From contig NZ_OY284433.1 in the NCBI RefSeq assembly GCF_958304185.1, positions 1,550,001-1,614,000 on the forward strand: 64,000 nt of DNA, read 5' to 3'. Position numbers and translations under genes: made by a program. The notes under the pieces are model-generated. The model worked only from the letters and a program-made list of their open reading frames with translations, was not told the DNA's origin and ran no database searches. Origin of the DNA: an uncultured Erythrobacter sp. (lineage in GTDB: Bacteria; Pseudomonadota; Alphaproteobacteria; Sphingomonadales; Sphingomonadaceae). Below are positions 36,687-45,954 of the stretch, one piece after another (within the stretch, counting starts at the first letter, position 1; each line of letters starts with the position of its first letter).

Positions 36687-37954
36687 CGTCCGGCGCGGGC
36701 TTTTCGCGCGGCGGGGTGCTGGCGCTGGTGGTGGGCGGCTTCGCGCTGTTTCTTGCCGCGCTCTATCTGATCGGCTCCGGCGAGGAATTCGGCGGGACGC
36801 GCGGACAGGGACAGGCCCATGCCGCCAGCAACGGATTGAACGGCTATGCCGGGCTGGTGCGATTGGTCGAGGCGGCAGATTATGACGTCGCTCGGTCGCG
36901 CAGCCCGCAGGGGTTGGAGACCAGTGGCCTGCTGGTGCTCGCCCCTCCGGCTTACAGCGATAGTGCGGCGATCACCGAAATTCTCGAAAACCGCACCTTT
37001 CTTGGCCCGACGCTGGTGATCCTGCCCAAATGGTTCGCCGTGCCGCCTTCGGAGCAGCTACCGTCAGAAGCCCGCGACAAGTTCAAGCGCGGCTGGGTGA
37101 TCCTGAACGGTGCGGAAGCGACGGAATGGCCTGCGGACTTGCCCAAACCCTATCGGTTCACCCACGAATTGGCCGAGGACGATGAAAGGGCCGCCGGAGA
37201 CCGCTGGAGCGGACTAGACCTTGCCGGACGCCTGCCGACCTCCGCCACCATGTATGCTGTGCCCGAAGCCGCGCACGAGGTGTTGATCGCCGATGCCGAA
37301 GGCCGCGCGCTCGCCTTTTGGGTCAACCCCGGCGAAGGGATCGACGATGGCGAACCAGCCTATCCTGTGGTCTTTCTCGCCGAGCCTGACCTTGCCAACA
37401 ATTATGGCCTTGCCGACGCCAACCGCGCCGCGGCGGCCGTGGCGCTGGTGGACTGGCTGGCGGATGATGCCGACATTTACGAAGTCACTTTTGACATGAC
37501 GCTCAATGGCTTTGGCGCGTCGGAAAACCTGCTGACGCTGGCCTTCCGCCCGCCGTTCCTTGCCGCGACGCTGAGCCTGCTGGTGGCGCTGCTGATCGTC
37601 GGCTGGCGCGCGTTCCAGCGCTTTGGCCCACCGGCTGCGCCTGCCGGGCCGGACATCGCTTTCGGCAAGCGCCAGCTGATCGCCAATGGTGCTGGCCTGA
37701 TCCTGCGTGCGCGGCGGTTCAGGCTGCTGGGTGCGCCCTATGCCGCCCTATCCGCGCGGCGGCTCGCAGAACGGCTCAGCCTTGCCCGGCCCGATCCGCA
37801 GGCGATTGACGACGCGCTCGCCCGCCGCCTGCCGCAAGAAGAACCCTTCACGCGCCGCGCCGCCCGGCTGGAGGCGGCGGCGAAACCCGCCGAGATTCTG
37901 GCCGCCGCGCAAAGCCTCGATGACCTCAACGCCAAGCTATCGCAGGGACAATGA
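36683..37954 (+). CDS. DUF4350 domain membrane protein
   Basis: The 423-residue protein starts at the ATG overlapping the previous stop. An N-terminal helix ([20 protein letters not shown]) anchors a DUF4350-type domain with [32 protein letters not shown] and VILPKWFAV; a second helix lies at [19 protein letters not shown], followed by a cytoplasmic tail that contains the [18 protein letters not shown] strip. Members of this family regularly precede MoxR. The role is unknown; the fold is related to glutamine-amidotransferase-like ligand binders. Confidence 0.82.
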   Translation: MTSGAGFSRGGVLALVVGGFALFLAALYLIGSGEEFGGTRGQGQAHAASNGLNGYAGLVRLVEAADYDVARSRSPQGLETSGLLVLAPPAYSDSAAITEILENRTFLGPTLVILPKWFAVPPSEQLPSEARDKFKRGWVILNGAEATEWPADLPKPYRFTHELAEDDERAAGDRWSGLDLAGRLPTSATMYAVPEAAHEVLIADAEGRALAFWVNPGEGIDDGEPAYPVVFLAEPDLANNYGLADANRAAAAVALVDWLADDADIYEVTFDMTLNGFGASENLLTLAFRPPFLAATLSLLVALLIVGWRAFQRFGPPAAPAGPDIAFGKRQLIANGAGLILRARRFRLLGAPYAALSARRLAERLSLARPDPQAIDDALARRLPQEEPFTRRAARLEAAAKPAEILAAAQSLDDLNAKLSQGQ

Positions 37955-38916
37955 TGACCATGACACTCGACGACGTCCGCAGCCTCGCAGGCGCCATCCG
38001 CACCGAAATCGCCAAGGCGATCGTCGGGCAGGAAGACATGGTCGATATGCTGCTGACCGCGCTGCTGGCAGAAGGCCATGTGCTGCTGGAAGGCCCGCCG
38101 GGAACCGCCAAGACCTTCCTTGCGCAAAGCTTTGCGACCGCGCTGGGCCTCGATTTCGGACGCATCCAGTTCACGCCCGATCTGCTGCCGGGCGACATCC
38201 TTGGGTCGAACCTGTTCAACTTCCAGACCAGCCAGTTCACGCTGACGCGCGGGCCGATCTTCTGCGATCTGCTGCTGGGGGACGAGATCAACCGCACCCC
38301 GCCCAAAACGCAGGCCGCGCTGCTCGAAGCGATGCAGGAACGCCGCGTGACTCTGGACGGGGAGACGCACCAGCTGCCCGAACGGTTCATGGTGGTCGCG
38401 ACCCAGAACCCGATCGAGAATCAGGGCGTCTATCCCCTGCCCGAAGCCCAACTTGACCGCTTCCTGTTCAAGCTGCTGGTGCCCTACCCGGCCGAGGATG
38501 AGGAAGCGCGGATTGTGGCCACCTATGGCCAGCGCTCCGGCCCGCAGCGTCCCGCCGATCTGGGCGTGACCGCGGTGACCAATGCCGCCGGCCTCGTCGC
38601 GGCGAGCGGCGCGCTGGGGCAGGTTACCGTCGCAGAGGATATCACCCGCTACGTCGTGCGCCTGATCCGCGCGACCCGCGACCATGCCGAGCTGACCGTA
38701 GGCGCCTCCCCCCGCGCTGCGGTGCTGCTGGCCGGTGCTGCGCGCGCCCGCGCTGCGCTGGAAGGCCGCGCCTATGTGATCCCCGATGACGTCAAGGCGC
38801 TCGCCGTGCCGGTGCTGCGCCACCGCCTGACGCTCAGCCCCGCTGCCGAGATCGAGGGGCGCGACATGGAAGCGCTGGTCGCCGAACTGGTCGAGAGCAC
38901 CGAGGCACCGCGCTAA
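37951..38916 (+). CDS. MoxR family AAA+ ATPase
   Basis: A 321-residue MoxR ATPase: [20 protein letters not shown], Walker [14 protein letters not shown], the [17 protein letters not shown] loop, Walker [41 protein letters not shown] and the lid [17 protein letters not shown]. MoxR ATPases act as chaperones that insert cofactors or remodel VWA-domain partners. The DUF58 gene follows after one base, the standard MoxR-partner arrangement. Confidence 0.94.
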   Translation: MMTMTLDDVRSLAGAIRTEIAKAIVGQEDMVDMLLTALLAEGHVLLEGPPGTAKTFLAQSFATALGLDFGRIQFTPDLLPGDILGSNLFNFQTSQFTLTRGPIFCDLLLGDEINRTPPKTQAALLEAMQERRVTLDGETHQLPERFMVVATQNPIENQGVYPLPEAQLDRFLFKLLVPYPAEDEEARIVATYGQRSGPQRPADLGVTAVTNAAGLVAASGALGQVTVAEDITRYVVRLIRATRDHAELTVGASPRAAVLLAGAARARAALEGRAYVIPDDVKALAVPVLRHRLTLSPAAEIEGRDMEALVAELVESTEAPR

Positions 38917-38917
38917 G

Positions 38918-40291
38918 GTGAAGCTGCTGCGCCGCCTTCTCGGTCTGCTGTTCTGGCCGCTGCGGCCGCTGTTGATCGTCGCGCCGACCGAGCGGGCGGC
39001 GTGGATCGCGGCGGCGCTGGCGCCGGTGGCGGTGGTGATCGCGGCGACCTCTCCGGGCGCGTGGGTGATCGCGCCGATGCTGGGGCTGACACTGGTGGCG
39101 CTGATCGCGCTCGATGCGGTGATGACCGGTCGGCTCGACAGCTGGGAAGTCCGCACGCCAGAGGACATTGAAGTCGGGCAGCCGAGCGTGCTCGCCATCA
39201 CCGCGCGGTTCACAGGCCGCCAGCCGGCGCGGGCCGAAGGCGCGCTGGCCTGCGACCCGCGACTGGCGCCTGAAGGCCGGGTCACGCTCGCGCTCGCCCC
39301 GCAGCCTTTTGGCGAAGGCTGGCGCGGTGAGACGATCCTCACGCCGACCCGGCGCGGCACGGCACACATCGAGCGGGCGTGGATGCGCTGGGAAGGGCCC
39401 TTGCGGCTTGGCGCGCGGCAGGTCGACTATCCGCTGAACCGCCCGGTGCGAATCTGGCCTGACCTGTCGCCGGTGCGCTCGCCCGATTTGCAGGCCTTTC
39501 TGCGCAACGCCCAGATGGGCCTGATCGCCCGCCGCATCCGGGGTGAAGGCACGCAGTTCGAAGCCCTGAGCGAGTACGAGCCCGGCATGGATCGCCGCCG
39601 GATCGACTGGAAGGCCAGTGCCCGCCACACCCGCCTGTTCGCCCGCGAGAACGAGAGCGAGCGCAACAATCAGATCGTCTTCGCCTTCGATTGCGGGCAG
39701 GCGATGTGCGAGCCGGTGGACGGCCTGCCGCGCATCGACCGGGCAGTCAGCGCGGCGCTGACCTGCGCCTATGTCGCGCTGAAGGGCGGGGACAAGGTCG
39801 CCCTGTTCGGCTTTGCGCAAGCCCCGCAGATCATGACGCCCTTCATCGGCGATCCGCGCGCCTTCCACCGCTTGCAGAGCGCGGCGGCGGGCCTCGATTA
39901 CCAGGCGGCCGAGCCCAATTTCACGCTCGCACTCGCCACCCTCACCGGGCGGCTCCAGCGCCGTTCGCTGGTGGTGGTGTTCTCCGACTTCACCGATCCC
40001 ACCGCAGCGGAACTGATGGTCGAAAGCCTCGGGCGGTTGTCGGGCAAGCATCTGGTGCTGTTCGTCACCATGACCGACAGCGAGGTCGAAGACCTCATCA
40101 CCGCCCCGCCCGGCGACATCGCGACATTGGCCCGCTCGGTCACCGCCGATAGCCTCGCCCAGCAGCGCAAGCTGGTGCTGACCCGGCTGCGGCGGCTGGG
40201 GATCGACGTGCTCGAAGCGCCGTGGGCGTCGATCGGTCCGCGCCTGATCGACCGCTATCTCGCAATCCGCAACAGTGAGGCGATAGGGTGA
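38918..40291 (+). CDS. DUF58 domain protein, MoxR partner
   Basis: The 457-residue protein has two N-terminal membrane helices (LLFWPLRPLLIVA and AAWIAAALAPVAVVIAATSP), an ectodomain, and the DUF58 signature GEGTQFEALSEYEPGMDRRR followed by IDWKASARHTRLFARENESE. The C-terminal part (IVFAFDCGQAMCEPVDGLPR and GDKVALFGFA) is a degenerate VWA-like domain; the MIDAS Ser positions are altered. DUF58 proteins work with MoxR ATPases at the membrane. GTG start at 38918. Confidence 0.9.
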   Translation: MKLLRRLLGLLFWPLRPLLIVAPTERAAWIAAALAPVAVVIAATSPGAWVIAPMLGLTLVALIALDAVMTGRLDSWEVRTPEDIEVGQPSVLAITARFTGRQPARAEGALACDPRLAPEGRVTLALAPQPFGEGWRGETILTPTRRGTAHIERAWMRWEGPLRLGARQVDYPLNRPVRIWPDLSPVRSPDLQAFLRNAQMGLIARRIRGEGTQFEALSEYEPGMDRRRIDWKASARHTRLFARENESERNNQIVFAFDCGQAMCEPVDGLPRIDRAVSAALTCAYVALKGGDKVALFGFAQAPQIMTPFIGDPRAFHRLQSAAAGLDYQAAEPNFTLALATLTGRLQRRSLVVVFSDFTDPTAAELMVESLGRLSGKHLVLFVTMTDSEVEDLITAPPGDIATLARSVTADSLAQQRKLVLTRLRRLGIDVLEAPWASIGPRLIDRYLAIRNSEAIG

Positions 40292-41367
40292 AGGCGCCGG
40301 TCATCTCGTCATGGTTTGGGCGCGGACAAGTCGCCGCGCCGCCCGATATCGAAAGCGCGGCGCTGCGCTCCGACCGTTTCCGGCTGGAACGCGAAGGCGA
40401 TTGGCGCAGGCTGGAGGATATCCTCGCCCGGATGGAACGCGGGGGGTTGCGCCGCATCGCCGATGCCGATCTGATTGCGCTGCCCGCGCTATATCGCACC
40501 GCCGCATCGAGCCTGTCGGTCGCGCGCGAAACGTCGCTCGACGCCGCCACCCTCGCCTATCTCGAAGCACTGGTGCAGCGCGCATGGTTTCAGGTCTACG
40601 GCCCGCGGCAGGGGTTCATCCGCTGGTTTCGGGGCTTCATCTTCGGCGGCTGGAGCCGTGCGGTGCGCAGCCTGTGGCTCGACATCTGCATTGCGCTGTT
40701 CGTGATGGTGGCAGGCACGGTGGTCGGCTGGCTGCTCGTGTCGCAGGACGAGGCGTGGTATTACCGCCTGTTCCCGGCCGGCGTCGGCGAGGCCCGCGTG
40801 CCCGGTGCCAGCCGCGAACAATTGCTGGCCACTCTGGCGACCGAGAACAGCGCGGACGGCCTGTCAGCCTTCGCCGCGCAGCTGTTCGGCAACAATTCGG
40901 CGGTGTGCATCCTCGCCTTCGCGCTGGGGTTCGCCTTCGGCATCCCTTCGCTGCTGCTGCTGGTCCACAACATGGCCTTGCTGGGCGCCTTGCTGTGGCT
41001 GTTTGACGGGCAGGGGCTGGTGGTGGAGCTGGCCGCCTGGCTTAGCGTGCATGGCACCACCGAGCTGTTCGGCATCCTGCTGTCGGGCGCGGCGGGGCTG
41101 CATATCGGGCGGGCGATGGCCTTTCCCGGCAAGCTCCCGGTGCTCGATGCGGCGGCAGCGGCCGGGCGGCGCTCGGCGGTGGTGATGGTCGGCGTAGTGA
41201 TCATGATGATCGTCGCCGCGCTGCTTGAAGCCTTCCCGCGCCAGCTGGTCGAGGGCACCTCTGGCCGGTTCGTGATTGGCGGGACGATGCTGGCCTTCTG
41301 GCTCACCTATTTCATCCTCTACCGCCCACGCATCGCCGGTGACGCCGCAGCGGCGGAAGCCGCATGA
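40288..41367 (+). CDS. SpoIIM-like stage II sporulation protein M family membrane protein
   Basis: A 359-residue membrane protein with five to six C-terminal helices (LWLDICIALFVMVAGTVVGW, AVCILAFALGFAFGIPSLLL, MALLGALLWLFDGQ, GLHIGRAMAFPGKLP and VVMVGVVIMMIVAALLEAF). The HGTTELFGILLSGAAGLHIG strip is the conserved mark of the SpoIIM/DUF95 family. In spore formers SpoIIM takes part in peptidoglycan remodelling at engulfment; in this non-spore-former the function is unknown. GTG start overlapping the DUF58 stop. Confidence 0.85.
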   Translation: MKAPVISSWFGRGQVAAPPDIESAALRSDRFRLEREGDWRRLEDILARMERGGLRRIADADLIALPALYRTAASSLSVARETSLDAATLAYLEALVQRAWFQVYGPRQGFIRWFRGFIFGGWSRAVRSLWLDICIALFVMVAGTVVGWLLVSQDEAWYYRLFPAGVGEARVPGASREQLLATLATENSADGLSAFAAQLFGNNSAVCILAFALGFAFGIPSLLLLVHNMALLGALLWLFDGQGLVVELAAWLSVHGTTELFGILLSGAAGLHIGRAMAFPGKLPVLDAAAAAGRRSAVVMVGVVIMMIVAALLEAFPRQLVEGTSGRFVIGGTMLAFWLTYFILYRPRIAGDAAAAEAA

Positions 41368-42296
41368 GCAAAGCCGCCGCCGCCAAGCCGGACAAGCGCG
41401 CCCGGACGCTGATCACGCCCGAAGGGCTGGCGCTGCCGCTCACCCTCGCCTCGCGCGCGGCCCGCGCCGGGGCGTTGCTCATCGATATGGTGATTATCGT
41501 CATCGGCCTGATCGCCTTTCAATGGGTGATGCAAGCGCTGTTCGCAGGCGTGATGGAGGGGATTGGCTTCGATCCCCAGGAACGCTTGCCGGGATCGGCG
41601 GAGTTTCTGGTGATCATCTCCGTGCTGATCGGCTTTGCGGCATGGTACGGCTATTTTCTGGTGCAGGAGCTCGGCCCGCGCGGCGCGACGCTGGGCAAGC
41701 GGCTGGTCGGCATCCGCATCGCCGCGCGCGGCGGGGCGCGGCTTACGCCCGAGGCTGTGATCGCGCGCAACCTGCTGCGCGATATCGAGGTGTTCTATCC
41801 GCTGATCGCGCTGCTGATCCTCGTCGGGCTGAGCAGTCAGGGTGAGGATGTCGGCGCACTCGGCTTTGTGGTGACCGGGTGGCTGCTGTTGTTCCTGCTG
41901 TTCCCGTTCTTCAACCGCGATTGCCTGCGGGCGGGTGACATCATCGCCGGAACCTGGGTGGTCGAACGTCCGCGCACCAGGCTGGCCGCCGTGCTCAGCA
42001 CGCAGGGCGCCGCCACAACCAAGGGCGCGAGCGAGGTCACCGGCGTGCGCTATGATTTCGGCGAAGCGGAACTTTCGATCTATGGCGAGCGCGAGCTTCA
42101 GACGCTGGAACGGCTGCTGCGCGATTCCCAGCCCGATGCGCTCAAGGCCGTGCACGCCACGATCTGCCGCAAGATCGGCTGGGACCCCGGCGCGGGCGAC
42201 GAAAGAGCTTTCCTAGAGGCCTTCTATGGGCAATTGCGCAGCCGGTTGGAGGCCGACATGCGGTTCGGCAAGCGCAAAGCGGACAAGTTCTCATGA
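41364..42296 (+). CDS. RDD family membrane protein
   Basis: The 310-residue protein has the RDD domain, with SRAARAGALLIDMVIIVIGL carrying the Arg and Asp positions, a second helix, and GATLGKRLVGIRIAARGGAR. Two to three further helices (YPLIALLILVGLSS, VVTGWLLLFLLFPFFNRDCL) follow. The C-terminal 110 residues are soluble (ELQTLERLLRDSQPDALKAV, CRKIGWDPGAGDERAFLEAF), which is longer than most RDD proteins. It is part of the MoxR operon, with start and stop overlaps on both sides. Confidence 0.86.
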   Translation: MSKAAAAKPDKRARTLITPEGLALPLTLASRAARAGALLIDMVIIVIGLIAFQWVMQALFAGVMEGIGFDPQERLPGSAEFLVIISVLIGFAAWYGYFLVQELGPRGATLGKRLVGIRIAARGGARLTPEAVIARNLLRDIEVFYPLIALLILVGLSSQGEDVGALGFVVTGWLLLFLLFPFFNRDCLRAGDIIAGTWVVERPRTRLAAVLSTQGAATTKGASEVTGVRYDFGEAELSIYGERELQTLERLLRDSQPDALKAVHATICRKIGWDPGAGDERAFLEAFYGQLRSRLEADMRFGKRKADKFS

Positions 42297-43225
42297 TGAT
42301 AGATCGGCGGCATTTCATCGGCGGCACGCTCGCTTTGGGTGCGAGCGCCTGCATCCCGCCCGATCAAAGCCCGATGGGCCGGTTGGCGGCAGAGCTGCGG
42401 CTGATCGAGGCGGCTGGTGATGGCACGCTGGGCGTCGAACTGTTTGACACCGTCAGCGGGATGTCGGTCGGCCTGAACCGCGACCGCCGCTTCGGCCACG
42501 CGTCCTCCTTCAAGTTCTCGCTCGCCGCGCTGCTGCTCCAGCGTCATGCGGCGGGCCAGATTGACGCGGACAAGCGCGTGACGTGGACCGAGGCCGATAT
42601 GCTCGAACACGCGCCCTTCACGCGCGAGCGGATCGGGACGGGCGCAACCTTGCGCGAGTTGGCGCGGGCGACGCAGATTACCTCGGACAATCCGGCGGCC
42701 AATATCCTGCTCCGCAATCTGGGCGGCCCGGCGGGGCTGACTGCCTTCTGGGGCAGCATCGGCGATGAAGTGAGCCGGGTCGACCGCTACGAGCCCGAAA
42801 TGAACATCGTCCCCCCGGCCGAATTCCGCGACACCGCCACACCCGCCGCGATGGCGCGGAATGTCGCCAAGATCATCTATGGCGACGTCCTGCCTGAGGC
42901 CGAGCGGGCGGAGTTGAAGGGCTGGATGATCGCCACCGAAACCGGCCTACGCCGCGTGCGCGCGGGGCTGCCCGAAGGCTGGGTCGCGGGCGACAAGACC
43001 GGCACCAGCGGCATGGTCGGCACGGAAGGCAATTACATCGACATCGGATTCGCCGAAGGGCCGAAGGGCCAGCCGCCGATCACCTTCGCCTGCTATTTCC
43101 GCGCGCGTCAGGCCGATGACGACATGGCCGCGCGGGCCGAACTGACGCTGTCGCGCGTGGGCCGGATCATCAAGGAATTCGCCGAGCCGGAGCGGGGTTT
43201 GCCGCTGGTGGGGAAGATTTATTGA
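42293..43225 (+). CDS. Class A beta-lactamase, last gene of the MoxR operon
   Basis: The 310-residue protein has all class A serine beta-lactamase motifs in the expected spacing: S71-S-F-K74 (SxxK), S131-D-N133 (SDN), E167-P-E-M-N171 (ExxLN-like, general base) and K235-T-G237 (KTG). The N-terminus MMIDRRHFIGGTLALGASAC is a Tat-type signal with a possible lipobox Cys20. The catalytic set is intact, so hydrolysis of beta-lactams is expected; its spectrum cannot be read. It overlaps the RDD gene by four bases, so it is under the MoxR operon promoter, which is unusual for this family. Confidence 0.9.
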   Translation: MMIDRRHFIGGTLALGASACIPPDQSPMGRLAAELRLIEAAGDGTLGVELFDTVSGMSVGLNRDRRFGHASSFKFSLAALLLQRHAAGQIDADKRVTWTEADMLEHAPFTRERIGTGATLRELARATQITSDNPAANILLRNLGGPAGLTAFWGSIGDEVSRVDRYEPEMNIVPPAEFRDTATPAAMARNVAKIIYGDVLPEAERAELKGWMIATETGLRRVRAGLPEGWVAGDKTGTSGMVGTEGNYIDIGFAEGPKGQPPITFACYFRARQADDDMAARAELTLSRVGRIIKEFAEPERGLPLVGKIY

Positions 43226-43233
43226 GGCAAATT

Positions 43234-43325
43234 AGCCCTTCCCCTTGGGGAAGGGTTGGGATGGGGGTTCTACGCCAGCGGGTGTCGCACACCCATCCCC
43301 AACCCCTTCCCTCTAGGGAAGGGGC
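43234..43325. repeat. Palindromic repeat, family C, between convergent genes
   Basis: The left part, AGCCCTTCCCCTTGGGGAAG followed by GGTTGGGATGGGG, pairs with CCCATCCCCAACC and CCTTCCCTCTAGGGAAGGGGC on the right. Each arm also folds on itself. It lies between the convergent beta-lactamase and peptidase genes and could terminate both transcripts. Confidence 0.8.
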
Positions 43326-43326
43326 T

Positions 43327-44400
43327 TTAGTGATCCGGCGTCGCTGAAGCCTTCTCCTCGCCGCCGAAGATCGCCACTTCGCGTAGCCCTGCGCTGGTCG
43401 CGCGGCCGCGATACATTCCGGTGGTGTTGAAGCTGAAGATCGCGTGGCCCTCGGGCGTGACGAGGATCACCCCGCCATCGCCGCCGAGGCTGGCGACATC
43501 GGCCATGACAGCATCGGCGATATACTGGGCTTCCTCGGTGCGGACACCTTCGGCGGCAGCACCTTCGTCCGCCATCGCGACCTTCACCTCGTTGGTCGCC
43601 CGCAGCCGCGCACAAATCTCATGCGCCACGCCGACGCGCAGGAAATACTCCCCCCAACCCGTCGCCGAGACCGCACACGCCCGATTATCCGCATAGGTCC
43701 CCGCGCCAATCACCGGCGCATCGCCGACGCGGCCCCAGCGCTTGCCGGTCATGCCGCCGGTCGACGTGCCCGCCGCCAGATTGCCATTCTGATCGAGCGC
43801 CACCGCGCCCACCGTGCCGAACTTGTGATCGACATCCAGCGCGGAGAGCTTCTCCGCCTTCAGCCGCTCCAGCGCCTCGCGCCGCGCCGGGGTGGCGAAA
43901 TATTCGGGCGGGGTGACGGCAAAGCCATTCTCGAGAGCGAAGGCCTCAGCGCCCGCGCCCATCAGCATCACGTGCTCGCTATCGGTGCGCACTGTGTCGG
44001 CGAGCAGGATCGGGTTCTTGACCGTCTTCACCCCGGCAATCGCGCCTGCACTGCGATCGCGCCCGTCCATGATCGAGGAATCAAGCTCGTTCGTCCCCTC
44101 CCACGTGAACACCGCGCCCTTGCCCGCGTTGAACAGCGGCGAATCCTCCATCGGGATGATCGCGGCCTTGATCGCGTCCATCGCGCTGCCACCCTCGGCC
44201 AGCACCTTCGCTCCGGCATCGAGCGCCACCTGTAGCGCGGCCTCGTATTCTGCGCGCCGTTCCGGCGTCATCGCTTTGGGGTCGAGCGTCCCGGCCCCGC
44301 CGTGGATCGCGATTGACCACTTGGGCGGCGGCGGAGCATCCTGAGCCAAAGCGGCAGCGGGCATCAGGGCGAGAGCGAGAGCTGAAATCAGTTTGTTCAT
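43327..44400 (-). CDS. Isoaspartyl peptidase / plant-type L-asparaginase, secreted
   Basis: I chose the ATG at 44400, which begins a Sec signal (MNKLISALALALMPAAALAQ); it gives 357 residues. The Ntn-hydrolase precursor pattern is clear: KWSIAIHGGAGTLDP, NSSIMDGRD-like DSSIMDGRDRSAGAIAGVKT, and the self-cleavage and catalytic Thr at GTVGAVALDQNGNLAAGTST, followed by GDAPVIGAGTYAD. It would remove isoaspartyl or beta-aspartyl residues from peptides in the periplasm. Confidence 0.92.
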   Translation of the reverse strand: MNKLISALALALMPAAALAQDAPPPPKWSIAIHGGAGTLDPKAMTPERRAEYEAALQVALDAGAKVLAEGGSAMDAIKAAIIPMEDSPLFNAGKGAVFTWEGTNELDSSIMDGRDRSAGAIAGVKTVKNPILLADTVRTDSEHVMLMGAGAEAFALENGFAVTPPEYFATPARREALERLKAEKLSALDVDHKFGTVGAVALDQNGNLAAGTSTGGMTGKRWGRVGDAPVIGAGTYADNRACAVSATGWGEYFLRVGVAHEICARLRATNEVKVAMADEGAAAEGVRTEEAQYIADAVMADVASLGGDGGVILVTPEGHAIFSFNTTGMYRGRATSAGLREVAIFGGEEKASATPDH

Positions 44401-44474
44401 AGACGAAACGTGTAACGCGCCGCTCACCGTTTCGCCAGCTTAACAGCGCGCCCCGCGCAGGCTAGGGCGGTGCC

Positions 44475-44987
44475 ATGATCCTGCGTCCCGCCACCCTCGC
44501 CGATGCCCCTGCGCTTGCCGCACTGGGCGCGGAAACCTTCATCGCCGCTTTCGGGCAGCTCTACACGCCCGAAGACCTCGCCGCCTTTCTGGCGCAGGTC
44601 CACGCGCCCGGCCCGGTCGCCGAGGAAATCGCGGGTGAGAGCTGCACCCACTGCCTCGCGGAAGACAACGGCGCGCTGGTCGCCTATTGCAAGCTGCGCT
44701 ACCCCAGCCACTACACCAGCTACAGCGACGCCCGCGATCCGATCGAGCTGGGCCAGCTCTACGCCCTGCCCACCCACACTGGCACCGGGATCGGCAGCAA
44801 GCTGATGGACTGGGCGCTGAGCGTTGCGCGCGAGCGGTCGCATGATGCGGTCCTTCTGTCGGTTTATTCGGAGAACTACGGCGCGCAGCGGTTCTACCAG
44901 CGCTATGGCTTCGGCAAGATCGCCGACATCACCTTTCAGGTGGGCGAGCAACTTGATGCGGAATTTCTGTACGAATTGAAGCTATAA
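44475..44987 (+). CDS. GNAT family N-acetyltransferase
   Basis: A 170-residue GNAT with acetyl-CoA site LYALPTHTGTGIGSKLMDWA and the beta-5 region VLLSVYSENYGAQRFYQRYG. The N-terminal half (LGAETFIAAFGQLYTPEDLA, ESCTHCLAEDNGALVAYCKL) resembles the PaiA-type/spermidine-like acetyltransferases. The substrate is not evident. It lies 16 bp upstream of an SDR gene on the same strand. Confidence 0.86.
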   Translation: MILRPATLADAPALAALGAETFIAAFGQLYTPEDLAAFLAQVHAPGPVAEEIAGESCTHCLAEDNGALVAYCKLRYPSHYTSYSDARDPIELGQLYALPTHTGTGIGSKLMDWALSVARERSHDAVLLSVYSENYGAQRFYQRYGFGKIADITFQVGEQLDAEFLYELKL

Positions 44988-45003
44988 CCACAGGAGCGGG
45001 ATC

Positions 45004-45954
45004 ATGAGCGCATTTGGCTGGGCAAGCACCACCGACGAGGTGCTGGAGGGCATCGACCTCTCGGGACAAACGGCGTTCATCACCGGAGCTAATTCCGGGC
45101 TGGGGCAGGAAACCGCCCGCGCGATGGCAGCCAAGGGCGCGCACGTAGTGCTGGCGGGCCGCGATCAGGCCAAGCTGGACGAAGCGGTCGCCGCGATCCT
45201 CGCAACCGTGCCGGACGCGCAGCTCGACACCATCACGGTCGACCTCGCCTCGCTCGAAAGCATCCGCGCCGCAACTTCGCGCGCGCGCCAGCGGTTCGCC
45301 AGGATCGATCTGCTGATCAACAATGCCGGGGTGATGGCCACCCCGTTCGAACACACCGCCGATGGGTTCGAGCGGCAGTTTGGCACCAACCACCTGGGCC
45401 ACTTCGCGCTGACGGCGGAGCTCATGCCGCTGATCGAGGCGGGGGAAGCCAAGCGCATCGTCAACCTGTCGAGCCGCGGGCACCACATGGGGCCGGTCCA
45501 TTTCGACGACCCGAATTTCGTGCACCGCCCCTATGATCCGTGGTCGAGCTACGGTCAGTCCAAGACCGCCAATGTGCTGTTCTCGGTCGGGATCGAGCAA
45601 CGCTATGCCGTGCTGGGCATCCACGCCTATGCGGTGCATCCCGGCGGGATCGAGACGAACCTTGGCCGCCATATGACGCAGGAAATGCGCGAAGCCTTGA
45701 TGGCGCGGATTTCCTCGCGGGATACCAGCTTTGCGTGGAAGACCATCCCGCAAGGCGCGGCCACCAGCTGCTGGGCGGCCACCGCTCCCGAGCTGGAAGG
45801 CAAGGGCGGCGTCTATTGCGAGGACTGCCATGTCGCCGAAGTGGACGACGAATCGGCCAGCGGCGGGGTGCGCTCCTACGCGCTCAATCCCAGCTTCGCC
45901 GACCAGTTGTGGAAGCTGAGCGAGGAGCTGACGGGCGCCAAGTTCCCGAGCTAA
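45004..45954 (+). CDS. Short-chain dehydrogenase/reductase
   Basis: The 316-residue protein has the SDR cofactor motif FITGANSGLGQETARAMAAK, the LINNAGVM stabilising motif and the active site IVNLSSRGHHMG with Y-x-x-x-K in SSYGQSKTANVLFSV. It belongs to the retinol dehydrogenase/WW-domain oxidoreductase-like branch, likely NADP-linked. It converges on the esterase gene with four bases (CTAA) shared by the two stops. Confidence 0.9.
   Translation: MSAFGWASTTDEVLEGIDLSGQTAFITGANSGLGQETARAMAAKGAHVVLAGRDQAKLDEAVAAILATVPDAQLDTITVDLASLESIRAATSRARQRFARIDLLINNAGVMATPFEHTADGFERQFGTNHLGHFALTAELMPLIEAGEAKRIVNLSSRGHHMGPVHFDDPNFVHRPYDPWSSYGQSKTANVLFSVGIEQRYAVLGIHAYAVHPGGIETNLGRHMTQEMREALMARISSRDTSFAWKTIPQGAATSCWAATAPELEGKGGVYCEDCHVAEVDDESASGGVRSYALNPSFADQLWKLSEELTGAKFPS

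Noticed and set aside
38918-40291. DUF58 protein as a full VWA protein of the Bat type
   Set aside because: The MIDAS serine pattern is not intact, so I kept the DUF58 label.
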